A stretch of DNA of 64,000 bases, taken from NCBI GenBank assembly GCA_019671135.1, contig JAHRHY010000003.1, forward strand, positions 1,922,001 through 1,986,000, read 5' to 3'. The translations under genes were made by a program, and so were the position numbers. The notes under the pieces were generated by a model. It was not told the origin of the DNA. It worked only from the letters and a program-made list of their open reading frames with translations, and searched no databases. This document shows, one piece after another, positions 12,094-22,200 of the stretch (the first letter of the stretch is position 1; every line of letters starts with the position of its first letter). Source of the DNA: Linnemannia hyalina (Eukaryota > Mortierellomycota > Mortierellomycetes > Mortierellales > Mortierellaceae).

Positions 12094-13700
12094 ACCGCAG
12101 TCTCCCGCAACATCGGCAATGCCCAAGAAGGCGAGGATGGCGTCCGTCTGGGGATCACCAGTGTTGTCAGCATCCAGGACGAGTCCAAACATGTGGATGA
12201 TACCGACGACCATTCCAATGACCCCGCCAACAGCCTCTCCTCCTCCGTTCTGCAAAGTAATCACGACCTGCTTGAGGGCTTCCAGGGTCAGAGTGGTGAA
12301 AATGGGTCCAATGAGAGGAATGTTGTTGAGAGTGGTTTGGATCCACTCAATGACGTTAGTTAGGATTCCTTGCAAACGATCACCATAGGCCGAGCACTTG
12401 CCCGCGAACATCGTGATGTCGAAGCCTAGTGATGCGACGTTTGAAGGTAAAAGAAAAGCGAGAAAAAAACAACAAGACAATAACGGTTAGACTCGCCGTT
12501 GGAAAGGCAAATGCTTTACGCGTCAAATCCCAAACACCTTACAGAATCAATCTGAAAAACTGACATCCATACCTTCACATCTCAGGACCTCCTTGGCAGC
12601 CTCGTAGTACATGTTGACGGGGAGAGACGCCTGCTTGAAGATCTTGGAGTTTCCGCTGAGGGTTCCGATGATTCCGTTGAGGAGTTTTCCGGCATCTGGC
12701 AGTGTCGTATCTTCGCGGGTCTTGAAGACATCGTCAATGATCGATGTGACACTGTTGATCCCCGTTATCACGTTCTGGACCGCGGCGGCGTCAGCTCCTG
12801 AAGTCGCCGCAAGCTCGGTCAAATACATGGTGATCTCGTCGTTGAAGTCATTCATCAGCTGGGTGATTCCAGAGCAGTCGGCACCGCTGTCTCCGGCACA
12901 GGAAATCACAGCGTCGATCAGAGGGATCAAGACTCGCATATCCTGGATCAGAGGCAGAGACACGCCCTTGCTGTTGGCGGGGAAGAGTGGCTGGATGTTG
13001 ACCATGACCCTTCCCATTCCGATAATCGTGTTCTTGAACGTACCCGCCTCAAGACTCAGCGCCTCGGGTTTCTCAGCATTCGCCAACATGTCGATTTTGA
13101 TCTGGTCGAGAGCCTTGATGAATGGCAGGTAGGCGTAGCATTGAACATTATGATGGGATGGGTCTTCCGAGGACAGGCGATCTTGTCGATAATAAAGCCA
13201 TCGCAGACAAGGTAGATCTTCTTGGCTATTTTATGGGGGATCGATCCAGGAGAAAATAAACGATACGCGTTAGGTCAACAGTTAGCGCGAAATTAAGTTT
13301 AGTCGTCATTTGACGCACGTACACTCGGGAGTTTAGTGGTAGAGGAATGAGGACAGGGAAAGATCTACGTACCGATCTCCACCTTTGGGGGTTTGTGATG
13401 GTGGGGCTTCTTGTGAGGCTTCTTGTGGTAGTGTTTGCCATGATGGGGCTTGCCATGGTGGTGCTTTCCATGGTGTTTGTGGTGGTGTTGACCGCCATGG
13501 TGATGATGATCATGTTGGGGATGACCGCCGTGATGGTGATGGTGGTACTTCTTATGACCGTTGGTAAGAGCCTCGTATTCTTGGCTGGATGGGTTAACTG
13601 CGTCTGAGGCTTCCCGTCCGAGGACAGAGCGCATTGAGACAAGGCAAGTAACGCTGTCGATAGCTACCAAGGTAGCTAAACGCCGCGAAAAGGACTTCAT
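11986..13700 (-). CDS. Secreted histidine-rich protein, as the sequence stands
   Basis: Exons on the minus strand are 13700-13373, then 13220-12573 (or 13225-12573) and 12425-11986, giving about 471 residues with acceptor 13220. The first 28 residues look like a signal peptide (MKSFSRRLATLVAIDSVTCLV). Residues about 48-105 are an extreme His/Gly/Lys tract with repeated HHHHGG and HHGKPHHGK units, suggestive of metal binding. The rest is helical and hydrophobic with several Cys, no recognised domain, and one DADNTGDPQTD segment. Two intron-exon choices matter. Acceptor TAG (exon start 13225) gives a very protein-like KKIYLVCDGFIIDKIACP but then needs two bases removed near 13155-13168. The AAG acceptor five bases on (start 13220) keeps the frame open without correction. 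The last about 35 residues of this ORF are probably out of frame (see next entry). Function unknown; I infer an extracellular or cell-wall protein. Confidence 0.55.
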
Positions 13701-14928
13701 GTTGAGAACTTTTTCTCGGTGCGTGTACTCTCTCGTTTACTCTCACTGTCTACTCTCGCTCTCTCGCTCTAACGATGAGATGAGGTGGATGATGGATATG
13801 TGTGGATGAAAGGGGATGGAGGAAGAGAGGAGAAAAGGCGGACGGTGAGAGCTAGAAAAGGAAACGCGGATTGTCGATGAATTGTCTATCAGAAGGGGAC
13901 GGGCAGACAAAGTATAGAAAAGGAGAGAAAGAGAAACGTAGAGAGTTCTTGGAAAAGGTAGGTAGCAATTGAGGTAGAAATAAAATCCGGTCGGACTGAG
14001 CCTTATCGATCGTAGTACGATCGGTGGTAAGGGAAATAGTTCAAAGGCTCAAGGGGCCTGAGAAGGGTTGAGGCAAACCTCATACTAACTATTCTAGGAG
14101 GCAGAATCGAGCCTAGGATCTATCACGGTGTTCTTCCTAGCTGTCGCCACGCCCAAGGTCAAGGCAGACTCTATAGGCATGAAATGAATGGTTCAAGGGA
14201 GAAAGTGGGCAACACTTAAGAGGGAGAGATAACTCAATCGTTTAATCGATCAATACACGACGGTGTCACTTTGACACAAAGAAAGGGGCAACGAGGTGAA
14301 GGTAGGGGTTCGCATCTGATAATGGATTCAACCAGGGACGTGTCGTTCCTTCGTTGTATCTCTATATCTACTACCTGCCTCGCGTCTACTTGTGTCTACG
14401 AGACTTGAATGAAAGAAAAGAACAGAATAGAAGAAAAACGAATCGTCATAAATCCGTTTATGTCTTTTTTCCCAGTTGACGATTATTAACCGATGGTGCA
14501 ACTCCGCATAAGTTGAATTCGTTCAGTCCATGTACCACCGTTCCTATTAGACTGAATAACTTCCCGCAAAATTCCATTTGCCGCCCCAACCGCGACCACA
14601 AGGAAATTGGCGGGGAATACGTACGGACGACATGGACACTCCATTTTGACCGAGACCGAGGCTCTGGTGGCGTTTCTCTACACTTGGAACTTTGGACACA
14701 AAATAGCCAATTGGGGCTGTTAAGAAGGGCTCGTCGCCCAGCAACTTTTTTTTTGATATCATTCGGCCATTTCCTTGTTATCTACTTTTTTCTATTTCTT
14801 TCTCCCTTTCTCTCTCTCTCTCTCTTTCTCTCTTTCTTCTCTCTTCTTCATCCAACAACAACAACACATCGCATACTCTTTCCACCCTCTCAATTCCCCA
14901 ACCAGCAACCACTCACAAATCAACAAAG
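13701..14928. promoter_or_regulatory. Divergent intergenic region, His-rich gene to SET gene
   Basis: This 1.2 kb divergent region holds promoters for the minus-strand His-rich gene and the plus-strand SET gene. Next to the His-rich start are CTCT repeats (13725-13770). A perfect 8-bp inverted repeat lies at 14007-14023. A strong CT tract (about 14790-14850) precedes the SET ATG, followed by CAACAACAACA, a common fungal leader arrangement. No coding exon was recognised. Confidence 0.5.
14001..14032. repeat. Inverted repeat with single-base centre
   Basis: CGATCGTA at 14007-14014 and TACGATCG at 14016-14023 are exact reverse complements around a single G at 14015. An outer pair, CCTTA (14001-14005) and TAAGG (14028-14032), extends the dyad after a small bulge. 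Seen directly. It could be a protein-binding dyad or a chance palindrome. Confidence 0.6.
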
Positions 14929-16160
14929 ATGCCTGTCACATACACCAAGGTCGAGAAGATCACCGATGCTGCCGCCGTCAAGCAGGCCTACAAGCCCACC
15001 CACCCCGGCCTCTTTGAGGTCGTCTATGCCGAGGGCGACTACAACTCCAAGTTGATCGCCTGCAAGGCCTATGCCAAGGGCGAGATCATCTGCCCTGTCG
15101 AAGGAATCACCCCCGGCCCCAAGAAATATACCAGTGTCCAGACCGGCAAGGATTCTCACATTGAGCTCAACTCTGATCGTATGTCTCTCTTTCTCTATTT
15201 ATTGTTCGTGGTTTCTTCGTTGTTGTAGTTTAGTTTTTTTTTCCTTCCCTGTCAGGATCGAAGAATCGTTGAATATTGCAGTTTACAGCAGGAGGATGAA
15301 CATGACTGCAAGGGACAAGGAATCAAAGGAACGAAGGAGCAAGGAAGACAACAAGGGATAATTGATGATGTACGATCGAGGCCGAAGACACCAAGACCGA
15401 CACCGATGGGTGTAATGAACAGCAGAAGATGGTCATCCGGACAGGAAGAGAGGTGGATGCAAGCTAAGGCAAGGAGGAGACAATAAGCCGATCCGGATCT
15501 TTTTGTTCAAAGAAGAAGCCAAGACCCACATGCCAATGAACGAATTTATTGTTGTATGTTGTTTTGTCAGGAACGATCAACAACAACAACGGTCGACCTC
15601 GGATTAGACTAAAAGGGGAAGGCGGCTCCATCAGATCAGTTGTTATTACACATCCAAAACACTCTTCTATCAGATCTAATCATATCATGGCAGAACACCG
15701 TTATTAACAACAACAATCTTGTTAACTGCTTCATAACATAGTCGTGTTCATGAACCACTCCTGCAACCCCACCGTTTCCCTCGACACCGACACCTTGACT
15801 GTCGTCGCCGTCGTTGACCTTAAGGAGGGTATGTTGCTTTAATTTAAGATTTCACTTCTCTGCACCTTGTCGTCGTGTCTTCTATTTCTTGTGAAGTGGT
15901 CCTCATTATACCTCATGAGGATTAACCAACCTTCTTCTTTCTGTCTCTACATTTCAAAACCAAAAGGCGACAACTTGACTTTCTTCTACCCCTCGAGCGA
16001 ATGGGAGATGGACCAGCCCTTCCCCTGCTGGTGCGGCGCCGACCAGTGCGTCAAGAACATCCAGGGCGCCAAGTTCTTGTCCCAAGAGACCATGAACCGT
16101 TACTTCCGTACCAAGCATATCCAGGACCTGTTGACCGAGCGTGATGCTGCCTCTGCTTAA
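14929..16160 (+). CDS. Compact SET-domain protein with post-SET cysteines
   Basis: Exons 14929-15178, 15742-15828 and 15967-16160 join in phase to 176 residues. The conserved SET core is FMNHSCNPT at 86-94, followed by LTFFYPSSEWEM and a post-SET-like CWCGADQC (Cys133, Cys135, Cys140; C-x-C-x4-C). SET proteins are S-adenosylmethionine-dependent protein-lysine methyltransferases. There is no pre-SET domain or chromatin-reader domain, and the N-terminal SET strand (LFEVVYAEGDYNSKL) is divergent, so the substrate may not be histone. The first intron (15179-15741, 563 nt) is long for this locus. The start is the only ATG compatible with the SET fold; it lies right after a CT-rich leader. Family assignment is firm, activity is inferred. 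Confidence 0.8.
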
Positions 16161-17006
16161 ATGCAAGACGAAGAACGAAGAACAAAGAACGAATAACGAA
16201 AAACGTGTCTTGTATTTGTCAAAGCATGCATGCATACATTTTGTATGTATGACGGAGCTTCAACTACCCCCGCGTTAAAGACTGAAGGGCACGATAGAGA
16301 ATTGAAAAGCAAGCCCCTTCCTATGTAATATACTTCCACTATACTTGACATACTATTGTTCAATTGTCTGTTAACTGTTGACGTGAGGACAAAGGCTACT
16401 AAAGCAAAGGAGAGAAGCCGAGAGAGAGGAAGAGAAAGATCGAGAGTAGCCCTGTGTCCGGATGAAATGAGGCCGAGGTGGGGTGGGGTGAGAAAGAGAG
16501 GAGAAAATGAATGGGAGTCTTAGCGGGCGAAGAAGAAGCTGGTTCACCGGCGTGGGTGATGGAGAGGGCAGAGGGGTATTGGTCGGGCTCGAATCCAACT
16601 GGATCAGCGAGAGAACGGAGGGAAAATTTCACAATTTTCATGTGGGGAAGAAAGAAGAGGAAGAGTAAAAAAAAGGTATGGACGGCCTTGCTTGGTGTGT
16701 GTCCATTCCAGAAACGGAGGACTCGACTCCTACTCGACAAAAGGAGGGAAGGCATTGGCATCCCACAAGGCGCAGGGCACGGGTGGATAGCATATCAACG
16801 GATAATGATCATCCAAGGTTCAATTGCAACATTGTCCCCGGACTCAACTCCCCTCCTTCACCGATCGAACGGTCATTATTCTTCACCGCTACGGGCAAAT
16901 AAAAAGGACACCCCCTCCTTTTCGGTCTCGCTTCTTTTTTTTTTTTTCCAATTCAACTCATCACTCTCTCCCCTCTCATTCCACAAACTCACTTTCACAT
17001 CTCGCA
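16161..17006. promoter_or_regulatory. Intergenic region SET-SDR
   Basis: Holds the SET 3' UTR (purine-rich with repeated AACGAA-like units just after the stop) and the SDR promoter. A TAAAAAG stretch lies near 16899-16906, and T9/CT-rich sequence (about 16937-16975) precedes the ATG at 17007. Open frames on both strands here are not protein-like. Confidence 0.4.
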
Positions 17007-18389
17007 ATGTCTGCCATCGCCGCTAACCGTGTCTCGGTCATCATGAACCACCTCTCCAGCAGTGCCTCGCACCCCGCCGGTCTCTTGGCCGGCCAGGTTG
17101 CCATCGTCACCGGTGCCGGGTATGTGTTCTCACAGGATCGGTCGATACACACTTACTACTCTCCCACGCACACACACACACATACACACACGACTTGTCC
17201 GACTAACAAATATTTTTAATTCCATGCTACATATGATCCTTCTAGTCAGGGCATCGGTGGTGCCACCGCTCTTCTCTTCGCCAAGGAGGGTGCCTCCGTC
17301 GTCGTCAGCGATCTCGATGACAGTAAGTCCGAAATACACCCGATCAATTGCAAAACCGTATTCCTGTTCACTATTATCACGAGAGTTACTGACTTTTTTG
17401 ATCTGACATATATCATTCCTCTCCCCTTTGATGGTCCATTGTAGCCAAGGGCAAGGATATTGCCAACCAGATCATCCAGGCCGGTGGAAAGGCCATCGTC
17501 GTCTCTGGCGATGTCACCGACCTTACCTTCCCCGAGCGTTTGATCGAGGAGACCATCAAGTACGAATCGCTTAGCTTTTGTTTCTGATCCGGTGCTGTGC
17601 TTTTTAGTTACCTTCCGTCTTATTTGTTGGTCCTAACCCAAACCACCTTTTCCAATTGGATCGATCATCAAAAACTTATAGGGCCTTCGGAAAGATCAAC
17701 ATCATTGTCAACAACGCCGGATTCACCTTCGACGGCATGCTCCACAAGACCACCGACAAGCAGTTCCAGCTCATGCTCGAGGTCCACAACGCTGCCCCCT
17801 TCCGCATCATCCGCGCCGCCGCCAAGTACATGCGTCTCAAGGATGGTGAGCCCCGCTCCATCGTCAACGTACGTTATCTATTCTATTCGTGTCTCCATTG
17901 CATTTACATCGCGGCTTTGCTTCTTTCTCGTACATGTCCAAAACGCGCTTCGATCTAACATTCCCTTTGATCTTCCTGCCCCATACTACTCAGGTCTCCT
18001 CCACCTCTGGACTCCACGGTAACGTTGGTCAGGCCAACTACGCCACCGCCAAGGCCGGTATCATTGGTTTGACCAAGACCGTCGCCAAGGAGTGGGGCCC
18101 TTTTGGTGTCCGCTGCAACACCGTTGCCTTTGGCTATGTCGACACCCGTTTGACCCGTGCCAAGGAGAACGGTGAGACCATGATTGTTAACGGCCAGCAG
18201 ATTGCCCTCGGAATTCCCATGGGCGCCAAGAAGGAGGCTCCCCCACCCTCTGTTGTTTTTGCCGACACCCCCTTGAAGCGTGCTGGTCAGGTCGAGGAGG
18301 CCGCCGGCTCGGTCCTCTTGCTCTGCAGTCCCTTTGCCTCCTACGTTACCGGCCATACCCTCGAGGTCACCGGTGGCAAGGGCATCTAA
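17007..18389 (+). CDS. Short-chain dehydrogenase/reductase, FabG-like
   Basis: Five exons (17007-17119, 17246-17322, 17445-17559, 17682-17868, 17994-18389) join in phase to 295 residues, the classical SDR size. The nucleotide-binding motif TGAGQGIG is at 35-42, NNAG at 112-115, and the catalytic set is Ser167, Tyr180 and Lys184 (YATAK), all spaced as in FabG/3-ketoacyl reductases. An Asp after the second strand (SDLDD) would usually favour NAD(H) over NADP(H). The C-terminal part has an insertion after YVDTRLTRAKENGE and ends VTGHTLEVTGGKGI. The N-terminus (about 28 residues before the fold, no acidic residue, Ser/Ala-rich) could be a mitochondrial presequence; this is inference. Likely substrate is a 3-oxoacyl or related hydroxy compound, but specificity cannot be read from sequence. 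CT-rich leader upstream; AATAAA 26 nt after the stop. Confidence 0.88.
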
Positions 18390-18414
18390 GTCCATTTCCC
18401 TCGTTGTAAATATT

Positions 18415-18420
18415 AATAAA
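18415..18420 (+). terminator. Poly(A) signal AATAAA of the SDR gene
   Basis: AATAAA lies 26 nt after the SDR stop codon in AT-rich sequence, a normal distance for a compact fungal 3' UTR. Confidence 0.5.
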
Positions 18421-19256
18421 ATAGACACATTATAATACACCATGCCCTTGTCTTGTCCACCTATAGTCATGTCGTTTTGCAATATCATCCTCTCGTGCAC
18501 TGTTGTTTATGTTTTGGATTGAAGTATGAAGTAAAGATGTCAACAGGTTTTCTTCTTCTGGCCCCATTGGTCCAGTAAAGGACTGACGGCTAAAAGCTTT
18601 TACACTGTTACTAGTTCTCATCGCCCTCCGTTTCACTTGGAGGAAAAGGGTCTCCTTGTGCAAATTCCCGCACACACAAGGCGTACATTGCTGCACGCCC
18701 CACACATGCGGGGAACGATTGGAGTCTTTTCTCGTTTGCGGGGGACAGGATCGGTTTTGTTCCATTGAGACTGGCTTTTTTTTTGCTACGAATTATGAAT
18801 TATCGGTTTGTGTGGCCTGTTTAATGAGTTTGTTTATATGGGGCCTTGGTTTTATCATCTTGGCGATCAAACTTGGCAAGGATGTGTGACGGTTCTTTCA
18901 CCGCTCGTACAATGTTTTTTTCTTCTCTCTTCACCTTCAACAACTTCAGCAACAATCCAAGTCAACTACACACTATATACACACAACAACAAATAATACC
19001 TTCCAACTCCTTTCGCTTATATTCACACGCTTACACGTTAGCAAAAAGCTATAGCCAAAGAAAACAGAACAAAAACAACAAAGCAAAACATCACGCTTTA
19101 TTACTGTGGTCATGCAAGATTAAGCTTTTTCATTCACTCGACGATTCTGTTCGTTCTTCGAGCTGTTTCTTCTTTGTCCAAAAAAAGGGGTGGGGGAGGA
19201 GAAGGAGAGAGAGAGGGATGGGGGAGGTGGTCGAGGGAGGGAAAGGGAATCTATTC
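18421..19256. other. Convergent gap between SDR and TBC genes
   Basis: About 0.85 kb between two stop codons facing each other. It is mixed in composition with a CACACAAGG-rich area (18665-18710), CAACAACAA (about 18945-18990) and a GGGAGGA/GAGAGA tract (19185-19245) that is the CT-rich 3' flank of the minus-strand TBC gene. No coding exon recognised. Confidence 0.4.
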
Positions 19257-22200
19257 TTACACAAATGTGCCGGCCCTCTTTCGCGTCCTAAACACTCCCA
19301 GGGGTGAGAACCCACTGTTGCTGATGTTGCTGTTGCTGACAGACGATGATAATGTGGTTGGGGGGATAGGGGGTAAAAGTACGATGGTCGAGGCCGAGGA
19401 AGGTGATTGAGGAGGGGGAAGAGGAGGAAGCAAGTGATGGGAGGGGGAGGGTGACGAGGGAGAAGGTGTAGGTGTACTTCGTAGACTGGACCGAGAGTTT
19501 GGCCGCGACGAGGAATACATCGTAGATCCGCCGCTGGTCATGCTGTTGGTATTGACAGGGATCAATAGTGGCGGTGGCGGCGGTGTATGCTTCCTTTCTA
19601 GTCCTGTCCCTGTCGTTACCCGTTTCTCCAACTCTGCCTGGTTCTCCTCCAAAGTAACATCATTGCCATTATTGTGGCCGTTCTTGTTAGTGTTGCTGAT
19701 GTAGCCGTTGTGGGTGTCGTCTTCGTCGTGGATCGAGTCGATATTAGAATTATTAATAGTATTAGTGATATTGTCGTGATCGGGTTCCACAGGTGATGAT
19801 GCCTCTTGGTTCATATCAGAGGATGCTGCTGTAGATTCCGTCGTAATGGCGGTTATTGTTGTTGATGTTGGGGAAGTGGTTGTTGTAGTACTAGTAGTGG
19901 CGGGTTCGACGACGACGACGACATTGTCGGTTCGCGACGAAGTGGTTGCATGAGTCTTTGTGGTCCTGACAGAGGTGGCCGATGTGGGTGGACTGGAAGC
20001 TGCTGTAGTGGTCGTGGTAGTGGTGATGATGGACGATGTTGTTGCTGTCTTGACTCCCCTCAGAGAGGCAATCATAGATCGTTTGTTCTTCTTCTTGTCC
20101 TCGGCCTCTTCCTGTTGTTGCAATTGTTGCTTCTCACTGAAAGATCCGGTTCTTGTACCAGCACCAGAAGCGGCAGAAGTAACGGCAGATTTACGCGCAC
20201 CAGCCTCTTTGAGATCCATCTCGCCAGCAGTAACAGCACTCATCTTTTCAAGACTATCCCTCCGCAACCGAATCCGGAACGCCGTCCTGTCCAGCAACAC
20301 CTCAGGCCCCAGTCTCTCAAGAGGTACATGGAGCAAGAAGTCCATACACTCGGCACTAGACGGACAGCTCTCCAACAACGTCGATCGACAGATCTGCAGA
20401 ATCCCCAACCCGATCCGGAAGAGCGTCTTGACCCCGTCGAAATAAAACACATCCCAGACACGGAGGACAGATGCCCATGGGAGGGACAGTGTGAAGAGCG
20501 TCAGGAACCAAGGGGTGATGTACATGATCGGCGAGACGTCGTTGGTTTCAAGGTGCTGGGCCAGTCGAGGGTCCTGGGCCTTGAGGAGTCGTTCAAACAC
20601 CAGAGCGTCAATCCGGAGTTGTCGTAGCGTCGGCGTGAAATAGTCGTTCAGATATCCATCCTCCAAGGTCGCGACCAAAAGCCAGAAGGCCTCTTCGACA
20701 GGCATCTGCATCAACATCATCCCGACAAGACGGCCCATCCCCTGACAGTAGCCCACACTAGGTTTGTAATGTGCATAGGCCTTGAGGATCGAGTGAAGAT
20801 CCTCTTGGCCAGTGCCGCCCATCCCGTCTCGGAAATGGACATGGTCCGGGTAGCAGCGGTGGACATCGCGTGCGATCACGTCGTGGATGGGGAGGTGGCC
20901 CCGGGAGAGGAGGTCTTGGAAGAGGCCCGGTTCGCGGTACTGGTCGACATTGGCGAGGAACTGCCAGACGCGTCCTCGGACCGATGACGGTACACCTCCT
21001 CTCGCCAATTTCTTAAACTATTGTTTTTGTGGTTGTGTTAGTGAATCTATGTGAGCGTTACAGGGCTCACATGCGTGTCAGACAAAAAAAAAAAAAAAAA
21101 AAGAAAAAGAGAACTAAATATTTACCTTGGTCAGTTTTTTGACTTGATCGGGCTGGAGTTGGTTCATGGCATGGATCCACTTGGCTTCACTCACACGGTT
21201 GAACTCGTGCTGTTTCTTCAAGTTTCGCTTCCGCTCATGCTCTGCCAAAAACGACCCCGGCTCAGATAACCTCGCCGCCAGCTCACTGACCATCGATCCA
21301 TTCGGCAACTCTCCGGGAAGGTGGTTGTGATTGCCTTGTTGGCCATCGCATCCGCCATTTTCATCTGGCGCACAGATGAATCCATAGTCGTTCACAAGAA
21401 CTTGTCTCCGTCTCTCCTTCCGCACTCTGCCCACAGGTGTCGCACGCCCACCTTCCTCGCCTGTTACACCAGTAGCATGCTCGTCCTCCTCCAAGTCCGA
21501 GTCCTCGTCCAGATCGTCCAGATCCTCATCCCCGTCATCGAGGATAATCAAGCTGTTCCGTTGAGACCCCACTCCTGACACCTCGAATCCATGATAAGGT
21601 TGCCCTCCATACACAAATCGTCGCTTCGGGTCCTCCTCCTCAACCGACGGGAACGATCTCCGCTTCGAGACCATCCCGAACCAGTTCCCCATCATCGACT
21701 TGGACGGTGGAGTTGGCTGCTTCTCTGGAATCGTTTGTTGCTGCAATGTCATTCCTGTTCCTGGCGGTGGTGGTGGTTGGTTTAATTGCTGTTGGAGACC
21801 CTGTAGTTGAAAGCGTTGCGGAGAAGCTCCTGCAGAACGTGTACTCGCCATGGTTAGAGTCGTCGCATCGCTCACTCGTCGCTGGTGACTCTTCTTCTTC
21901 TTCCGCTCCTCAGCCGTCACGCGTTCGTCTGCTATTGTTACTGGCGCCAGATTACTCGGCAAAGGAGGCAGAGGTGGCAGAGGTCCAGATGCTGTCCGCA
22001 CATGTTGGTGATCTCCACCGACACTACTGCTGCTTGTGTGTTGGTCCAAGATTCTGTCGCTGCCCTTTGGGACGATATGAGCATGTTCAAGACCGACCGT
22101 CATCCTCCTCTTGGGTCGAATCGACCAATCAGAGGGTCTTGCAGGTCCCGAGCTGGATCGCTGATGGCCGCCTCCCCATTGTGGCCAGCGCTCAAACTTG

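Noticed and set aside
13330..13350. tRNA A-box-like TTTAGTGGTAG
   Set aside because: No B-box follows at a usable distance; it lies in an intron of the His-rich gene.
16575..16605. tRNA B-box-like sequence (TTCGAGCCC on the minus strand)
   Set aside because: The T-loop would be eight bases and no D-arm, anticodon arm or acceptor stem could be fitted.
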